Assembly: GCF_000317535.1 (NCBI RefSeq) | Contig: NC_019757.1 | Location: 1,463,001-1,527,000, forward strand | Length of the DNA stretch: 64,000 nucleotides | Direction of reading: 5' to 3' | From: Cylindrospermum stagnale PCC 7417 | GTDB lineage: Bacteria; Cyanobacteriota; Cyanobacteriia; Cyanobacteriales; Nostocaceae | Position numbers and translations under genes: made by a program | Shown: positions 54,283 through 63,377 of the stretch, in pieces | Numbering within the stretch: the first letter of the stretch is position 1 | Layout: each line of letters opens with the position of its first letter | The notes under the pieces: model-generated | Seen by the model: the letters and a program-made list of their open reading frames with translations, nothing else | Databases searched by the model: none | What the model was told of the DNA's origin: nothing

Positions 54283-54951
54283 TTATACCAAAGTTAGGCA
54301 TTGTCTTTGAGCTGCTAATGCGATCGCCTGTGGCAAAATCCGATGTTCCTGAAGTTGAATTCTGGCATGGAGTGTTTCGGCTGTGTCATCCGGAAGCACT
54401 GGCACCGCCGCTTGCATCAAAATTGGTCCACTGTCCACCTCTAAACAAAGTAGATGCACAGTACAACCAGTGATTTTCACCCCAGATGCCAAGGCTTGTT
54501 CGACAGCATGGATACCCTTGAAACTAGGCAACAAGCTGGGATGGATATTGATCATCTGCTCAGGAAAAGCATCAATTAATACTTGTGTTACCAACCGCAT
54601 CCAGCCAGCCATAATCACAAATTCCACATCATACTGCCGCAACGTCTGCACAATTCGTCGGTCTAAATCTTCCCGGCTTTTGTAGTCACGGTGATTCAAC
54701 AAAACAGATTCTACACCCCAATTTGCAGCGCGTACCGCTGCCTTAGCCCCTGGGTTATTGTAAACTAAAACTTGAATAGAAGCATTTAGCTGCCCATCTT
54801 GGATAGCTTGAGCCACTGCCTCAAAATTGCTCCCATTCCCAGACGCCATAATTCCCAATTTCAAAGGAGCGCTTGGTGTAAATTTTTGGCTAGAGATCAT
54901 CGGAGAAATTAGACTAACAGAAGCAACATCTATTGTGGAATTCTGACTCAT
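54283..54951 (-). CDS. purN: Phosphoribosylglycinamide formyltransferase
   Basis: 222 residues. GART transfers formyl from 10-formyl-THF to GAR in purine synthesis. The core begins LKLGIMASGNGSNFEAVAQA (~31) and contains MAGWMRLVTQVLIDAFPEQM, the catalytic INIHPSLLPSFKGIHAVEQA and the Asp of GCTVHLLCLEVDSGPILMQA. About 30 extra residues precede the core. An internal ATG 17 codons in also gives a fit, so the start is open. Separate from the mutase gene by ~80 bp. Confidence 0.93.
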   Translation of the reverse strand: MSQNSTIDVASVSLISPMISSQKFTPSAPLKLGIMASGNGSNFEAVAQAIQDGQLNASIQVLVYNNPGAKAAVRAANWGVESVLLNHRDYKSREDLDRRIVQTLRQYDVEFVIMAGWMRLVTQVLIDAFPEQMINIHPSLLPSFKGIHAVEQALASGVKITGCTVHLLCLEVDSGPILMQAAVPVLPDDTAETLHARIQLQEHRILPQAIALAAQRQCLTLV

Positions 54952-55030
54952 ACCAATTTGGAATTTTAGATTTTAAATGTTTGCTTGATTTGAAACCATA
55001 CAGCCTATCCCAATTCAAAACCATCCACAA

Positions 55031-55999
55031 TTAAGGTTTTAACAAAATTGAGCCTGCTGGACATTGGACTGGTTGTGATTCTTTTGTGGGAAGTTGTGGC
55101 TGAACTGGCGGTATAGTTGAGGGTTTTTCAGTTTCACAGATAGCTGAATATGTCAAGGTTTCACCATTAACTTTTCTAAAAAACACAACGCCTGTATAGC
55201 TTTTTAGTTCAGGTTTTTTAGCAGCAGCTATGTTAATTACACTTTGGCTTCCCTGGCGTGAGGGTACAACTTGATAGCGGTAAGTTTCACTCTCTGGCTT
55301 AATCCCAGCCTGTAGTTGCTTAATTGTGCTAGCGAACTTACTATATTCTAAGTAGTAAGCCTGTTGTGCACGGTTCATCAAACCAATAATTTGTTTAGCG
55401 TCAACTTCTGGCTCCTTCCTGGTTTGATCTTCTACCCCAACGGGGTCAATAACTTTGGTATTATCTGGCAATCTCGTGTTGTCGGAAACCTTTTTAAACA
55501 GCGACGCTGTTTGAGTAAAAGCTTTGGGTCTAGGTTGGCCAGAATTGGTATCATATAATTGCAACCGCAACTGATCATCAGCCGTAAACTCAAAAATCGT
55601 TAGCACTGGCTTTGGATTGTTAGAAATTGTCACATCCATGTGCATGGGTTTGGGCGCCGGGTTAATGCCATACTTAAACTCCACAGCCACCAACTTATTA
55701 AAATCAGGCAGAAGTAGAAATAATTTGCCTTCTGGTGTGAAAATCAAGGTTAAATTTGGAGCGTCTTTTGGTGGGCTTAAAGAATCTTGTCCTTCCCATT
55801 GTCCCAACAATTTCTGGCTAATCGGATTTGTTGGCTGAGGAGATGGCTGAGGAGATAGTGATGGACTCGGTAATGGTGGTGTTGTTTTTTGAGCCAACAC
55901 AGTTGTGTCGAGTGTCATCAGCAGTGATATAAATACGCTAGAGTTTAGCAACTTGCTAGCAATTGAGAGTTTGCCAAAGTAAAAGAAGATTTTAGGCAT
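55031..55999 (-). CDS. Pilin_GH-type exported protein
   Basis: 322 residues. A signal or anchor helix (LLNSSVFISLLMTLDTTVLA) is followed by a proline-rich linker and a lipocalin-like central domain (QKLLGQWEGQDSLSPPKDAP, NLTLIFTPEGKLFLLLPDFN). The C-terminus (QIIGLMNRAQQAYYLEYSKF, ASTIKQLQAGIKPESETYRY, YTGVVFFRKVNG) is the pattern of the cyanobacterial type IV pilin-like G and H family. It lacks a normal prepilin leader, so it is more probably a secreted relative than a fibre subunit. Role unproven. Confidence 0.78.
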   Translation of the reverse strand: MPKIFFYFGKLSIASKLLNSSVFISLLMTLDTTVLAQKTTPPLPSPSLSPQPSPQPTNPISQKLLGQWEGQDSLSPPKDAPNLTLIFTPEGKLFLLLPDFNKLVAVEFKYGINPAPKPMHMDVTISNNPKPVLTIFEFTADDQLRLQLYDTNSGQPRPKAFTQTASLFKKVSDNTRLPDNTKVIDPVGVEDQTRKEPEVDAKQIIGLMNRAQQAYYLEYSKFASTIKQLQAGIKPESETYRYQVVPSRQGSQSVINIAAAKKPELKSYTGVVFFRKVNGETLTYSAICETEKPSTIPPVQPQLPTKESQPVQCPAGSILLKP

Positions 56000-56085
56000 T
56001 TAGTCGAGAACCACTTGATTAACAAAATCCTATCAGTACCTCTGCATAGAATAACCCTACACCGACATTCAGTAACTCATATTTT

Positions 56086-56973
56086 ATGAAAAAATCCCGC
56101 TTTTCTCCTGTATATCTCCTGGATAATGATACAGTTGCCGCCTGGGTTTTTCTCACACCAGCATTGATTTTGCTAAGTGTATTTATCATTTGGCCAATTG
56201 CCTACTTGTTTTACCTCAGTTTCACCGCTGGTAGTTTCACCTCTACAGGCACTTATTGGATAGGCTTTAAAAATTACTGGCGCTTGCTACTCAATGCTGA
56301 TTTCTGGCAAGTTATAGTTAACACCGTATATTTTACCCTTGCTACCGTCTTTCCCAGTTTAGTTATCCCCTTAGGTTTAGCAGTGCTATTAAATCGCTCC
56401 CTAGCCTTGCGGGGTATCCTGCGAAGTGCCTACTTTCTGCCTTCAATTATCTCCCTGGTAGCGGCTGGTTTGGGATTTCGCTGGCTGTTTCAAACCACTG
56501 GCCCGGTGAATGCACTTTTAAATTTGTTTGGCATTCCACCCATTTCCTGGCTGGGAGATACGACTTGGGCGATGCCGGTACTGATTTTAATGAGTATTTG
56601 GAAACAACTAGGTTTCAATATGGTTGTATTTTTGGCGGGGTTGCAAGCAATTCCTCCCAGTCGTTATGAAGCTGCGGAACTGGATGGAGCGAATGATTGG
56701 CAGCAATTTTGCTATATTACATTGCCGGGGTTGACATCTACTTTAATATTTGTCATCGTCACCACTTCTATTTTTACTTTGCGGAGTTTTGAGCAAGTTT
56801 ATGTAATGACCAGCGGTGGCCCATTGAATTCTACAAATTTGCTGGTTTATTACATTTACCAAGAGGCTTTTGCCCAATTTGATTTTGGTTATGCAGCGGC
56901 AGCAGCAACGGTGCTGTTATCCGTGACTTTGGTATTAGTGTATTTGCAGTTACAAACTTGGCGCAAGGATTAA
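56086..56973 (+). CDS. Carbohydrate ABC transporter permease (MalF type)
   Basis: 295 residues with six membrane helices. The EAA loop that contacts the ATPase is present (YEAAELDGANDWQQFCYITL). The N-terminal segment (AWVFLTPALILLSVFIIWPI) is the usual start of MalF-like permeases. No ATPase, partner permease or binding protein lies near, so it must work with subunits encoded elsewhere, as is common in cyanobacteria. Sugar specificity is unknown. Confidence 0.93.
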   Translation: MKKSRFSPVYLLDNDTVAAWVFLTPALILLSVFIIWPIAYLFYLSFTAGSFTSTGTYWIGFKNYWRLLLNADFWQVIVNTVYFTLATVFPSLVIPLGLAVLLNRSLALRGILRSAYFLPSIISLVAAGLGFRWLFQTTGPVNALLNLFGIPPISWLGDTTWAMPVLILMSIWKQLGFNMVVFLAGLQAIPPSRYEAAELDGANDWQQFCYITLPGLTSTLIFVIVTTSIFTLRSFEQVYVMTSGGPLNSTNLLVYYIYQEAFAQFDFGYAAAAATVLLSVTLVLVYLQLQTWRKD

Positions 56974-57479
56974 GACTCAGGTATCTTTATTGATTGTCTC
57001 ATCTAAGTTCAGAAGCTAATCAATCTCCCTCAAGATAGATTTTTAGCAAAAATTTAATATTCAGTGCTACTGGAGATAGCTTTAAGTCTTGCTAAGAGAA
57101 TTTGATGATTAACTGCACTTTTAGCACTGAGTTATCTACCCATAGTCATTATTTTTCCATGAGACTTGACATTTCTTTTGCCGTTATGTATTGTTCGCTG
57201 TTTATAGAAGTAATTACTCTTAGTTTATGCAACCGACATAGTATATGAGCAATAAGCTACTAATCTTGAGATTCTCTGACATTATCAATGTTTCTTGACT
57301 TATGTCAGCATAGTTTCTTTTGAAAACCACTTCAAGAGCGCTTTTGCACTTTCTTAACAATCTTTTCGGAATTTCTTGCCAATTATTGAATCAGCTTATA
57401 GACATTTGCGGTGTAATCTCAATATACAGTGAGTCTCACAATTGACCTTTGAGATAAATTAAACTCTGAGGGGAATAAC
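56974..57479. promoter_or_regulatory. Intergenic region upstream of the pentapeptide gene
   Basis: 506 bp, AT-rich, no credible ORF or RNA gene. The right end has a GAGGGG ribosome-binding site (57467-57472) just before the pentapeptide ATG. Confidence 0.4.
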
Positions 57480-58121
57480 ATGATAAATTCTGCTGACAAA
57501 CAGGAATTGATATTAAGTCAAATCACTGGTAAATGTTTGCAGCGACCAGATTTCAGTGGATATGACTTAAGTGGAATCGACCTGAAAGCGGTAGATTTAA
57601 GTGGTGTTAACTTAATGGGAGCAGATTTACGTGGTGCAAATCTCTGTGGTGCTAACCTAAATAGTGCAAATTTAGTGAATGCTAGTTTGCGTGAAGCTAA
57701 TTTGTCTCAAGCTACTTTGTGCGAAGCTAATTTGATGAATGCTGACTTAACGCGAGCAAATTTGTGTGGGGCTTTCTTGTGGCAAGCTAAATTTAGTAAT
57801 AGTAATCTTTGGGGCGCTTCTTTATGTGATGCAGATTTGCGAGAAGCAGACCTGAACGAAGCCAAATTAATAGAAGCATCGCTGATTGAAGCTAACTTAT
57901 TGAGAGCAAATCTTGCAGGTGCAAAGCTATGTGGAGCAATATTACTAGAAGCTAATTTAACTGCCGCCAACTTAACTGGTGCAGACCTGACATGGGCAAA
58001 TTTAACCGAGGCTAATTTGAGTACAGCCAACCTTTCCCAGACAAAATTGATGTATGTAAAGTTACGGCACACGATCATGCCTGACGGCACAATTGAGCAA
58101 CCGCAGATCATGATTTATTAA
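57480..58121 (+). CDS. Pentapeptide-repeat protein
   Basis: 213 residues, nearly all A(D/N)Lxx repeats from about residue 20 to 195 (DLSGVNLMGADLRGANLCGA), forming a right-handed quadrilateral beta-helix of some 35 repeats. No membrane segment or extra domain. Function not predictable: known members mimic DNA, bind proteins or form scaffolds. It is convergent with fraE, the two stops being adjacent at 58121/58122. Confidence 0.94.
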   Translation: MINSADKQELILSQITGKCLQRPDFSGYDLSGIDLKAVDLSGVNLMGADLRGANLCGANLNSANLVNASLREANLSQATLCEANLMNADLTRANLCGAFLWQAKFSNSNLWGASLCDADLREADLNEAKLIEASLIEANLLRANLAGAKLCGAILLEANLTAANLTGADLTWANLTEANLSTANLSQTKLMYVKLRHTIMPDGTIEQPQIMIY

Positions 58122-58901
58122 TTAAAATTCCCGTTGCGAGAAAATGAGAATCGCGATCGCTAACAACATCAGGCTGTACAGCAAGCCATAGCCAGCATTG
58201 GTAATCAGTGCAATTGGCTCAGGTAATGCTTGCAGACCATACACGGCATCATTTTTCAAATCTAATCGAGATAAATCTGGCAAGATGAGATACAACCCTT
58301 GAGTGAGTCTTTCCATGCCAGCGTTACGGCTCAGACGACCAAGTTGGACTAAATCTGGAGTAATATTCCCCATTAAGTACACAGCAAATGTTAAGGCGAT
58401 CGCTAATAGAGAAGCAGTAAACACACTGAAGGTAATAGCCACAGCAGTAATTAAGGATAACTGCAAGAATAAGAAAAATATGGCAATGAGAATGCTCGAT
58501 GTCGGAGCAGGAATATTGCCAAGTTGTAAAAATACCAGATATATTGCCGTCATTGCTGCAACCAATACGGCCAGCACTGCTGATAAACCCAAGTATTTAC
58601 TGGTGATAAATTCACTGCGGCTAATGGGTTTAGCCATTAACACTAAAATAGTGCGTTTTTCAATTTCTTTACTAACCAGTCCTGTACCCACAAATACTGC
58701 CACAATTAAGCCGATCGCATTCATAGCCGCCATTCCAAAGTCTAAAAAGATTTTGTCTGCGGCTGTAGCTGTAAATTCTGGAATGATGCGAATAGCAAAG
58801 GTGAGTATAAACGCATAAAAACCAAGAATGTACAGGATGCGATCGCGGATCGCTTCCTGAAATACATTCTTTACCATCACAAAAATTCTGCCGGGGTTCA
58901 T
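58122..58901 (-). CDS. fraE: FraE, ABC-2-type permease of the filament-integrity operon
   Basis: 259 residues with six membrane helices (ILYILGFYAFILTFAIRIIP, IGLIVAVFVGTGLVSKEIEK, SYGLLYSLMLLAIAILIFSQ-like end). It is an ABC-2 permease without ATPase. Third gene of the minus-strand set fraC-fraD-fraE; in Anabaena PCC 7120 the same three genes are needed for filament integrity and normal heterocyst maturation (established). It starts MNPGRIFVMVKNVFQEAIRD and lies 28 bp after fraD. Confidence 0.85.
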   Translation of the reverse strand: MNPGRIFVMVKNVFQEAIRDRILYILGFYAFILTFAIRIIPEFTATAADKIFLDFGMAAMNAIGLIVAVFVGTGLVSKEIEKRTILVLMAKPISRSEFITSKYLGLSAVLAVLVAAMTAIYLVFLQLGNIPAPTSSILIAIFFLFLQLSLITAVAITFSVFTASLLAIALTFAVYLMGNITPDLVQLGRLSRNAGMERLTQGLYLILPDLSRLDLKNDAVYGLQALPEPIALITNAGYGLLYSLMLLAIAILIFSQREF

Positions 58902-58929
58902 TGCTATTTAGTCATTGGTTATGAGTTGT

Positions 58930-59937
58930 TCACTGCCGTGCTGGCAGTACTTTGCGAATCGGATCACTAACTTTCCGCTCGCAGACAATTTCTGCAACTG
59001 CGCCTTTATCTGGTTTATTGGAGGCTGAGACGGGGGTAATCCGACAAGATTTTTTGAGGTAAAACCCTTGTGGCTTGGAACTCGGGCCTGTCCAAATACT
59101 GAGAATATCTAATTGATACCCAGACTTAATGTTGACTACACGCGGTTCGATACTCCATAGTTGTTTTTCAGGATATTTCGTCAGGTTTTTTTCGATTACT
59201 CTTTTACCCAGATTCCCTACCTGCTGGTCGGCATCTAGAAGCCATCTCTCAACTTCTGACCAAGGTCTAGCAACTATTTGTTCTTCTACTAATGGTTGCA
59301 GTTTATCTAGAAGCATCACGCCATTTTTTGGGGTTTTGGCTTGGTTTTCTGTTCTCGTTACAAAGGCACTACTCTGAAAATTATCTGCTAACAAACTGGG
59401 ATATTGTTTTAACCAACTATCCATCACAAAGTAAAACTGAATCCAGCAACTGATCAGCATACAACTAGCAACTAAAATGATAATTTTTTGGCGGTCTGGT
59501 GGTTTCGGAATCTGAGCTTTAGATTCTGTACCAGTTCCTTCAAAAAATTCTGGTACTGCTGTAATTAGTGCAGAAATTGTCGGCCAGAGAACAATGGTTC
59601 TGGCTGTAATGATACTTTCCTGGTGTCCAAATGCAAAGACACTAACTAAGAATCCAGTTATCAGCGCTCCTACTGGCATAAAAGTGCCAGGAACCCTTAA
59701 AGGGTCGTCAGTCGTATACCAAGCTGTACCAGCCATTAAAAATAACCAACCGCAAAGTGCAATTAGGTCTTTGATCACATATGTTGCGAAAAAAGAAAGT
59801 CCCCAAGAGAAAACACTCAAATAAATAAGTGTCTGCCATGAGAAAGCCTTGGGTGGCAGCAATAGCTTTTGAATTCCTAAAAAAAGCTCTTCAACGAATT
59901 TGAAGACACCAAATACCTCTTTAAACAATGAGTCCAT
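58930..59937 (-). CDS. fraD: FraD, septal-junction protein
   Basis: 335 residues. Five membrane helices lie within ~33-172 (FSWQTLIYLSVFSWGLSFFA, VGALITGFLVSVFAFG, IIILVASCMLISCWIQFYFV) and the C-terminal ~160 residues form a soluble periplasmic domain (SEVERWLLDADQQVGNLGKR, YQLDILSIWTGPSSKPQGFY). This matches FraD of Anabaena, which localises at the septa and forms the plug/gate of septal junctions mediating cell-to-cell diffusion. Between fraC and fraE in the same order as in Anabaena, 64 bp after fraC. Same operon by orientation. Confidence 0.88.
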   Translation of the reverse strand: MDSLFKEVFGVFKFVEELFLGIQKLLLPPKAFSWQTLIYLSVFSWGLSFFATYVIKDLIALCGWLFLMAGTAWYTTDDPLRVPGTFMPVGALITGFLVSVFAFGHQESIITARTIVLWPTISALITAVPEFFEGTGTESKAQIPKPPDRQKIIILVASCMLISCWIQFYFVMDSWLKQYPSLLADNFQSSAFVTRTENQAKTPKNGVMLLDKLQPLVEEQIVARPWSEVERWLLDADQQVGNLGKRVIEKNLTKYPEKQLWSIEPRVVNIKSGYQLDILSIWTGPSSKPQGFYLKKSCRITPVSASNKPDKGAVAEIVCERKVSDPIRKVLPARQ

Positions 59938-60001
59938 AAGATCACCTCTAATTTATTAGGCTATTAATCATCATTTTTCAACTCGCTCAATTAAGTCATG
60001 T

Positions 60002-60541
60002 CTACTTACTACCGCGAATGATTATAACCAAGCAAATTGCTGTATAGCTCAGGGAATTTGCTATTAATGTAGTTGTCACTAAATTTGCATTTTGCAATTT
60101 TAATGTGCTAGCACGATACCATCTCTGCCGCTGAGATGTTTCCGGTTCTGCTGATTGTTTTTCGGCTTCCTTTAATGAAATTAAAAGAACTTTTAGGAAG
60201 AAAAATTTTAACAAAAATGTTGCTAAAAATATGATAAAAGCTGTAAAAATCACAAAACTATATATATTAGGTGATTTAAAACGATTGAAGAAGACAAAAC
60301 TAATTAATTCTGATTTTGTGCCGATTGGCAACATTGGCTCGGCCAGAAAAAATAGAGTCCAACCAGCAACGCTAGAAAATAGATTAATCGAGATGGCATA
60401 AAAAGTACTGGTTCTTTTGTCAAATTTCAGCCAGTAATGGAGAACATAGGCTTCTATGGGAATGGCAATCAGTAAAAATAAAAAGTGAAATAAAATTGTT
60501 CCAAGGGGAAAAATTCTGGGAATTGACAAATCTTCAAGCAT
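60002..60541 (-). CDS. fraC: FraC, filament-integrity protein
   Basis: 179 residues, the reported length of Anabaena FraC. Three to four membrane helices (FPLGTILFHFLFLLIAIPIE, FYAISINLFSSVAGWTLFFL, FVIFTAFIIFLATFLLKFFF) and a short charged loop (LKEAEKQSAEPETSQRQRWY). FraC is needed together with FraD for septal structure and intercellular communication. It is the first gene of the set; the ATG at 60541 (MLEDLSIPRIFPLG) is well placed. The promoter must lie in 60542-60848. Confidence 0.88.
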   Translation of the reverse strand: MLEDLSIPRIFPLGTILFHFLFLLIAIPIEAYVLHYWLKFDKRTSTFYAISINLFSSVAGWTLFFLAEPMLPIGTKSELISFVFFNRFKSPNIYSFVIFTAFIIFLATFLLKFFFLKVLLISLKEAEKQSAEPETSQRQRWYRASTLKLQNANLVTTTLIANSLSYTAICLVIIIRGSK

Positions 60542-60584
60542 AAAGGGTTAATGGTAAGGGTTTGTTTGCGAGAGTGTCACTGGC

Positions 60585-60761
60585 ATGGTGCTGGTGATGG
60601 CAATTTTCGGTGGCAGCGGTGCTAGGCTGTTTGATGGAAAGCTATACAACTTAGGCCAATTTGGTGTGTTGGGGGCAATTATATCTTGGTATGCCAGTAT
60701 ACTCCCATTTATTCTTTTAATACATTTATTTGATTCTGTTACGGAGGTTTGGCGGCGGTGA
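60585..60761 (+). CDS. Possible small membrane protein upstream of fraC
   Basis: A 58-codon ORF (MVLVMAIFGGSGARLFDGKL, then GQFGVLGAIISWYASILPFI and LLIHLFDSVTEVWRR) with one hydrophobic stretch and a charged end. It is oriented away from fraC, in the 300 bp that must carry the fraC promoter. No family is recognised and the ribosome-binding site is unclear. It may be a relic of a longer membrane protein. Confidence 0.3.
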   Translation: MVLVMAIFGGSGARLFDGKLYNLGQFGVLGAIISWYASILPFILLIHLFDSVTEVWRR

Positions 60762-60848
60762 GAATTTCAGGGTGCTATTGGTAAGGCTTTCACCCGGAGA
60801 GCGAAGTTTTGTAAAATAAAAGACTGCCACATTAGAGCTTTTCGAGAG

Positions 60849-61985
60849 ATGACAAGGAACGGTATCGGTATTCGCACGGCGCAAGTGCGTCCTGAACGGC
60901 TCACTGGTCAAATTCACGTCTATGATGGCGCGGGGAAAGGTAAGTCCCAAGCGGCTTTAGGGGTGGTTTTGCGCTCGATTGGCTTGGGAATAAATGCACC
61001 GAGCAATTCTAACCGCGTTTTATTGCTGCGGTTTTTAAAGGGGCCAGAACGTGATTATGATGAGGATGGGGCGATCGCAGCTTTACAGCGTGGTTTCCCG
61101 CATTTAATCGATCAGGTTCGCACAGGTAGAGCAGAATTTTTTGGCAGCGAGGAAATTACCTCTTTTGACCAAACTGAAGCTTCACGGGGTTGGGATGTAG
61201 CCAAAGGTGCGATCGCCTCTGGTTTGTATTCGGTGGTTGTCTTGGATGAGATTAACCCCGTCTTGGATTTGGGTTTGCTCTCAGTTAATGAGGTGGTGCA
61301 GACGTTAAAATCTAAACCCCAGGAGTTGGAAATTATCGCCACCGGACGGGCCGCACCGCAAAAGTTGCTGGATATTGCGGATTTGCACTCAGAAATGAAA
61401 CCTCAGCATCACCCGACAGCAAAAGCACTGTTAATTGAGGGAATCGAAATTTATACTGGTGCTGGTAAAGGCAAGTCTACCAGCGCCTTGGGGAAGGCAT
61501 TGCAAGCTATCGGCAGGGGAATCAATCATCCCGGTTCTACCCGCGTGTTGATTATGCAATGGCTGAAAGGTGGCACTGGTTACACTGAAGATGCAGCGAT
61601 CGCCGCTTTGCAGCAGTCTTATCCAGAAGTGGTGGATCATCAACGCTGTGGTCGAGATGCGATCGTCTGGCGGAATTCTCGCCAAGAATTGGACTATGTG
61701 GAAGCGGAAAGGGGTTGGGAAATTGCCAAAACGGCGATCGCTTCTGGGATCTATAAAACCATCATCCTCGATGAACTTAACCCGACTGTGGACTTGGAAC
61801 TACTCCCCGTGGAACCGATTGTCCAAGCTTTACTCCGCAAACCCCGCGACACGGAAATTATTATCACCGGTCGCTGTCAAAATCAACCGGCATACTTTGA
61901 CTTAGCCAGCATTCACTCTGAGGTTTATTGCCACAAACACTATGCTAATCAAGGGGTAGAACCTAAACGGGGGGTAGATTTCTAA
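60849..61985 (+). CDS. Tandem CobA/BtuR-type cobalamin adenosyltransferase-like protein
   Basis: 378 residues comprising two copies of the cob(I)yrinic acid a,c-diamide adenosyltransferase fold. P-loops IHVYDGAGKGKSQAALG (~23) and IEIYTGAGKGKSTSALG (~200) are followed in each half by RVLLLRFLKG or RVLIMQWLKG and LDEINPVLDLGLL or LDELNPTVDLELL. Ordinary CobA is a homodimer of a single ~180-residue domain, so this looks like a fused dimer. Pathway: coenzyme B12 synthesis or repair. It is divergent from fraC. Confidence 0.88.
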   Translation: MTRNGIGIRTAQVRPERLTGQIHVYDGAGKGKSQAALGVVLRSIGLGINAPSNSNRVLLLRFLKGPERDYDEDGAIAALQRGFPHLIDQVRTGRAEFFGSEEITSFDQTEASRGWDVAKGAIASGLYSVVVLDEINPVLDLGLLSVNEVVQTLKSKPQELEIIATGRAAPQKLLDIADLHSEMKPQHHPTAKALLIEGIEIYTGAGKGKSTSALGKALQAIGRGINHPGSTRVLIMQWLKGGTGYTEDAAIAALQQSYPEVVDHQRCGRDAIVWRNSRQELDYVEAERGWEIAKTAIASGIYKTIILDELNPTVDLELLPVEPIVQALLRKPRDTEIIITGRCQNQPAYFDLASIHSEVYCHKHYANQGVEPKRGVDF

Positions 61986-61987
61986 AT

Positions 61988-62012
61988 TAGTCGGTTGTCA
62001 TTAGTCATTAGA
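61988..62012. repeat. Heptamer repeat fragment
   Basis: GTCATTAGTCATTAGAC directly downstream of the adenosyltransferase-like gene, another member of the AGTCATT repeat family of this genome. Confidence 0.5.
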
Positions 62013-62042
62013 CTAGAGACTGTGGAGTTTTGACGATTGACT

Positions 62043-62174
62043 ATGGAAAACAGCAATACACTGGACTTGATTACTGGGGGAATTGCGATCGCTATTCTAA
62101 TCGGCGGGATGCTGATGATGTTCACCACTATCTTCAGCACCAAATTCAACACCAAGAAAGGGCCTAAGAATTAG
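62043..62174 (+). CDS. Small single-helix membrane protein
   Basis: 43 residues: MENSNTLDLITGGIAIAILI, GGMLMMFTTIFSTKFNTKKG, PKN. One hydrophobic helix with a basic tail resembles small photosystem or NDH subunits in size, but I cannot match a specific family. The reading frame contains a HIP1 site (GCGATCGC). It lies 57 bp after the adenosyltransferase-like gene, possibly in the same transcript. Confidence moderate because of its short length. Confidence 0.5.
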   Translation: MENSNTLDLITGGIAIAILIGGMLMMFTTIFSTKFNTKKGPKN

Positions 62175-62279
62175 AAATTGGGGATTATGGGGATATTCAC
62201 CAATAAAACCTAACCGAACTCACCCAGGTTTTCTGGGTGAGCAATCAGCAAAAAATCATTCTTTGTGCTTCCCCTTTCC

Positions 62280-62700
62280 TTAGTTTTGTGATGGAAATCT
62301 AGCAATTAATTCCTCACGGGAGAGTTGCAATAGTAAGCGAGTAAATTCTTCTGGTGGTAATGCTAATAATGGTTCCACAATTGCAGTAAGTTCTGCATCT
62401 AATTCACCAAATCGGTTACGGAGTAAACTTTCAATAACGCGACGTGCTTCTTGTTGAATACCTTGTTGAATACCTTGTTGAATACCTCGCTGTTCTGCTT
62501 GGGCGAGTTTTTCTTGATAAAGTGGTCGCAAGCGCATAATTAACTCCCGATCTTCTGCTTCTATTGGTTGGTGTTTAAGTTCTCTTGCAGTTGATAAAAT
62601 AATTCTAAAGTGATGAGGCGCAAGGGGTCATCTGGGGAAAGTGCTTCTAGTTCATCAATTAGGGATATTTGTTTTTCTATAGCTTGAATTTTAAAGCCGC
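62280..62700 (-). pseudogene. C-terminal remnant of an Rpn/DUF4351-type protein
   Basis: The open part (62280-62537) encodes QRGIQQGIQQGIQQEARRVI, ESLLRNRFGELDAELTAIVE and LLALPPEEFTRLLLQLSREE, the DUF4351 tail of Rpn-type proteins. Before it, in other frames, the minus strand still encodes SLIDELEALSPDDPLRLITL, the upstream part of such a protein, so a frameshift and loss of the N-terminus have destroyed the gene. Confidence 0.65.
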
Positions 62701-62945
62701 ATACTTTTATATAGCATCCCCTTCAGCTTTATGCTCTTTTTACAAAGGTGGATATCTACAATTTCAAAAACTGACCGAACCCCCGACTGTACACAAAATT
62801 AAGTAGCAGTTTCGGGTGATGTAGGAATGCGCCACAATTTACGCTTACTGTCAGAGTGTCTCAACTGTGGAGCAAGATTAAAGGTTCCGGCATTGTGGGT
62901 GTTTCTTGTTGGTAGCAGTGATAGAAATCACCTATCCTCGCTGTT
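62538..62945. other. Region with Rpn debris between two minus-strand genes
   Basis: The left ~160 bp is frameshifted Rpn sequence (see above). The remaining ~245 bp contains no credible gene; it includes the stop side of the RelE-like gene and short AT-rich DNA. Confidence 0.4.
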
Positions 62946-63377
62946 TCATAATTCTAGAGAAGGTGGAACAACCAAAACATCTTTTTCTATAAGAAGTAAC
63001 TGTTCTCTAAGTTCGCCATCACTGGGTCTTTTGGGATATTCTTCATGAGTGTAAACCCACACCAAAAAAACAGAACAAGAATCTTGATGCACAACATACA
63101 TCAATCGCCCTTTGCGAGAAGCTCCCCGAAGATCAGGCATAAAAAAGCGGATTTTTCTAAAATCAAAATCCGGCTTGTAGCAACCCTTGGGAAAATTTTC
63201 ACTGTCTGACTCATCAAACAAAGGTTGTTTCCGAAGGATAGTAATGTATTCGTCTATCAACGTTTCAAACAAAACTCTAGCTTGTTTGTTTTTTCTGTAA
63301 TGACTCTTAACAACTTTTTCAAAGCTAAGGCTAAACTTCTCTAATGGCCTTATCTGATAAGCTTCGCAACCACTCAC
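62946..63377 (-). CDS. RelE/HigB-like toxin candidate
   Basis: 143 residues. The segment PDFDFRKIRFFMPDLRGASR, KGRLMYVVHQDSCSVFLVWV and YTHEEYPKRPSDGELREQLL is the pattern of a cyanobacterial RelE/YafQ-like subgroup with a central RK-RL-Y and a final EE-P-RP motif. The N-terminal ~40 residues are a helical extension (FEKVVKSHYRKNKQARVLFE). Its start overlaps the upstream gene by 47 bp, implying coupling. Ribosome-dependent mRNA cleavage is inferred. Confidence 0.6.
   Translation of the reverse strand: MSGCEAYQIRPLEKFSLSFEKVVKSHYRKNKQARVLFETLIDEYITILRKQPLFDESDSENFPKGCYKPDFDFRKIRFFMPDLRGASRKGRLMYVVHQDSCSVFLVWVYTHEEYPKRPSDGELREQLLLIEKDVLVVPPSLEL

Noticed and set aside
57707-58111. 134-codon antisense ORF over the pentapeptide gene
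   Set aside because: Periodic sequence (FAxxKLAS) mirrors the pentapeptide repeats.
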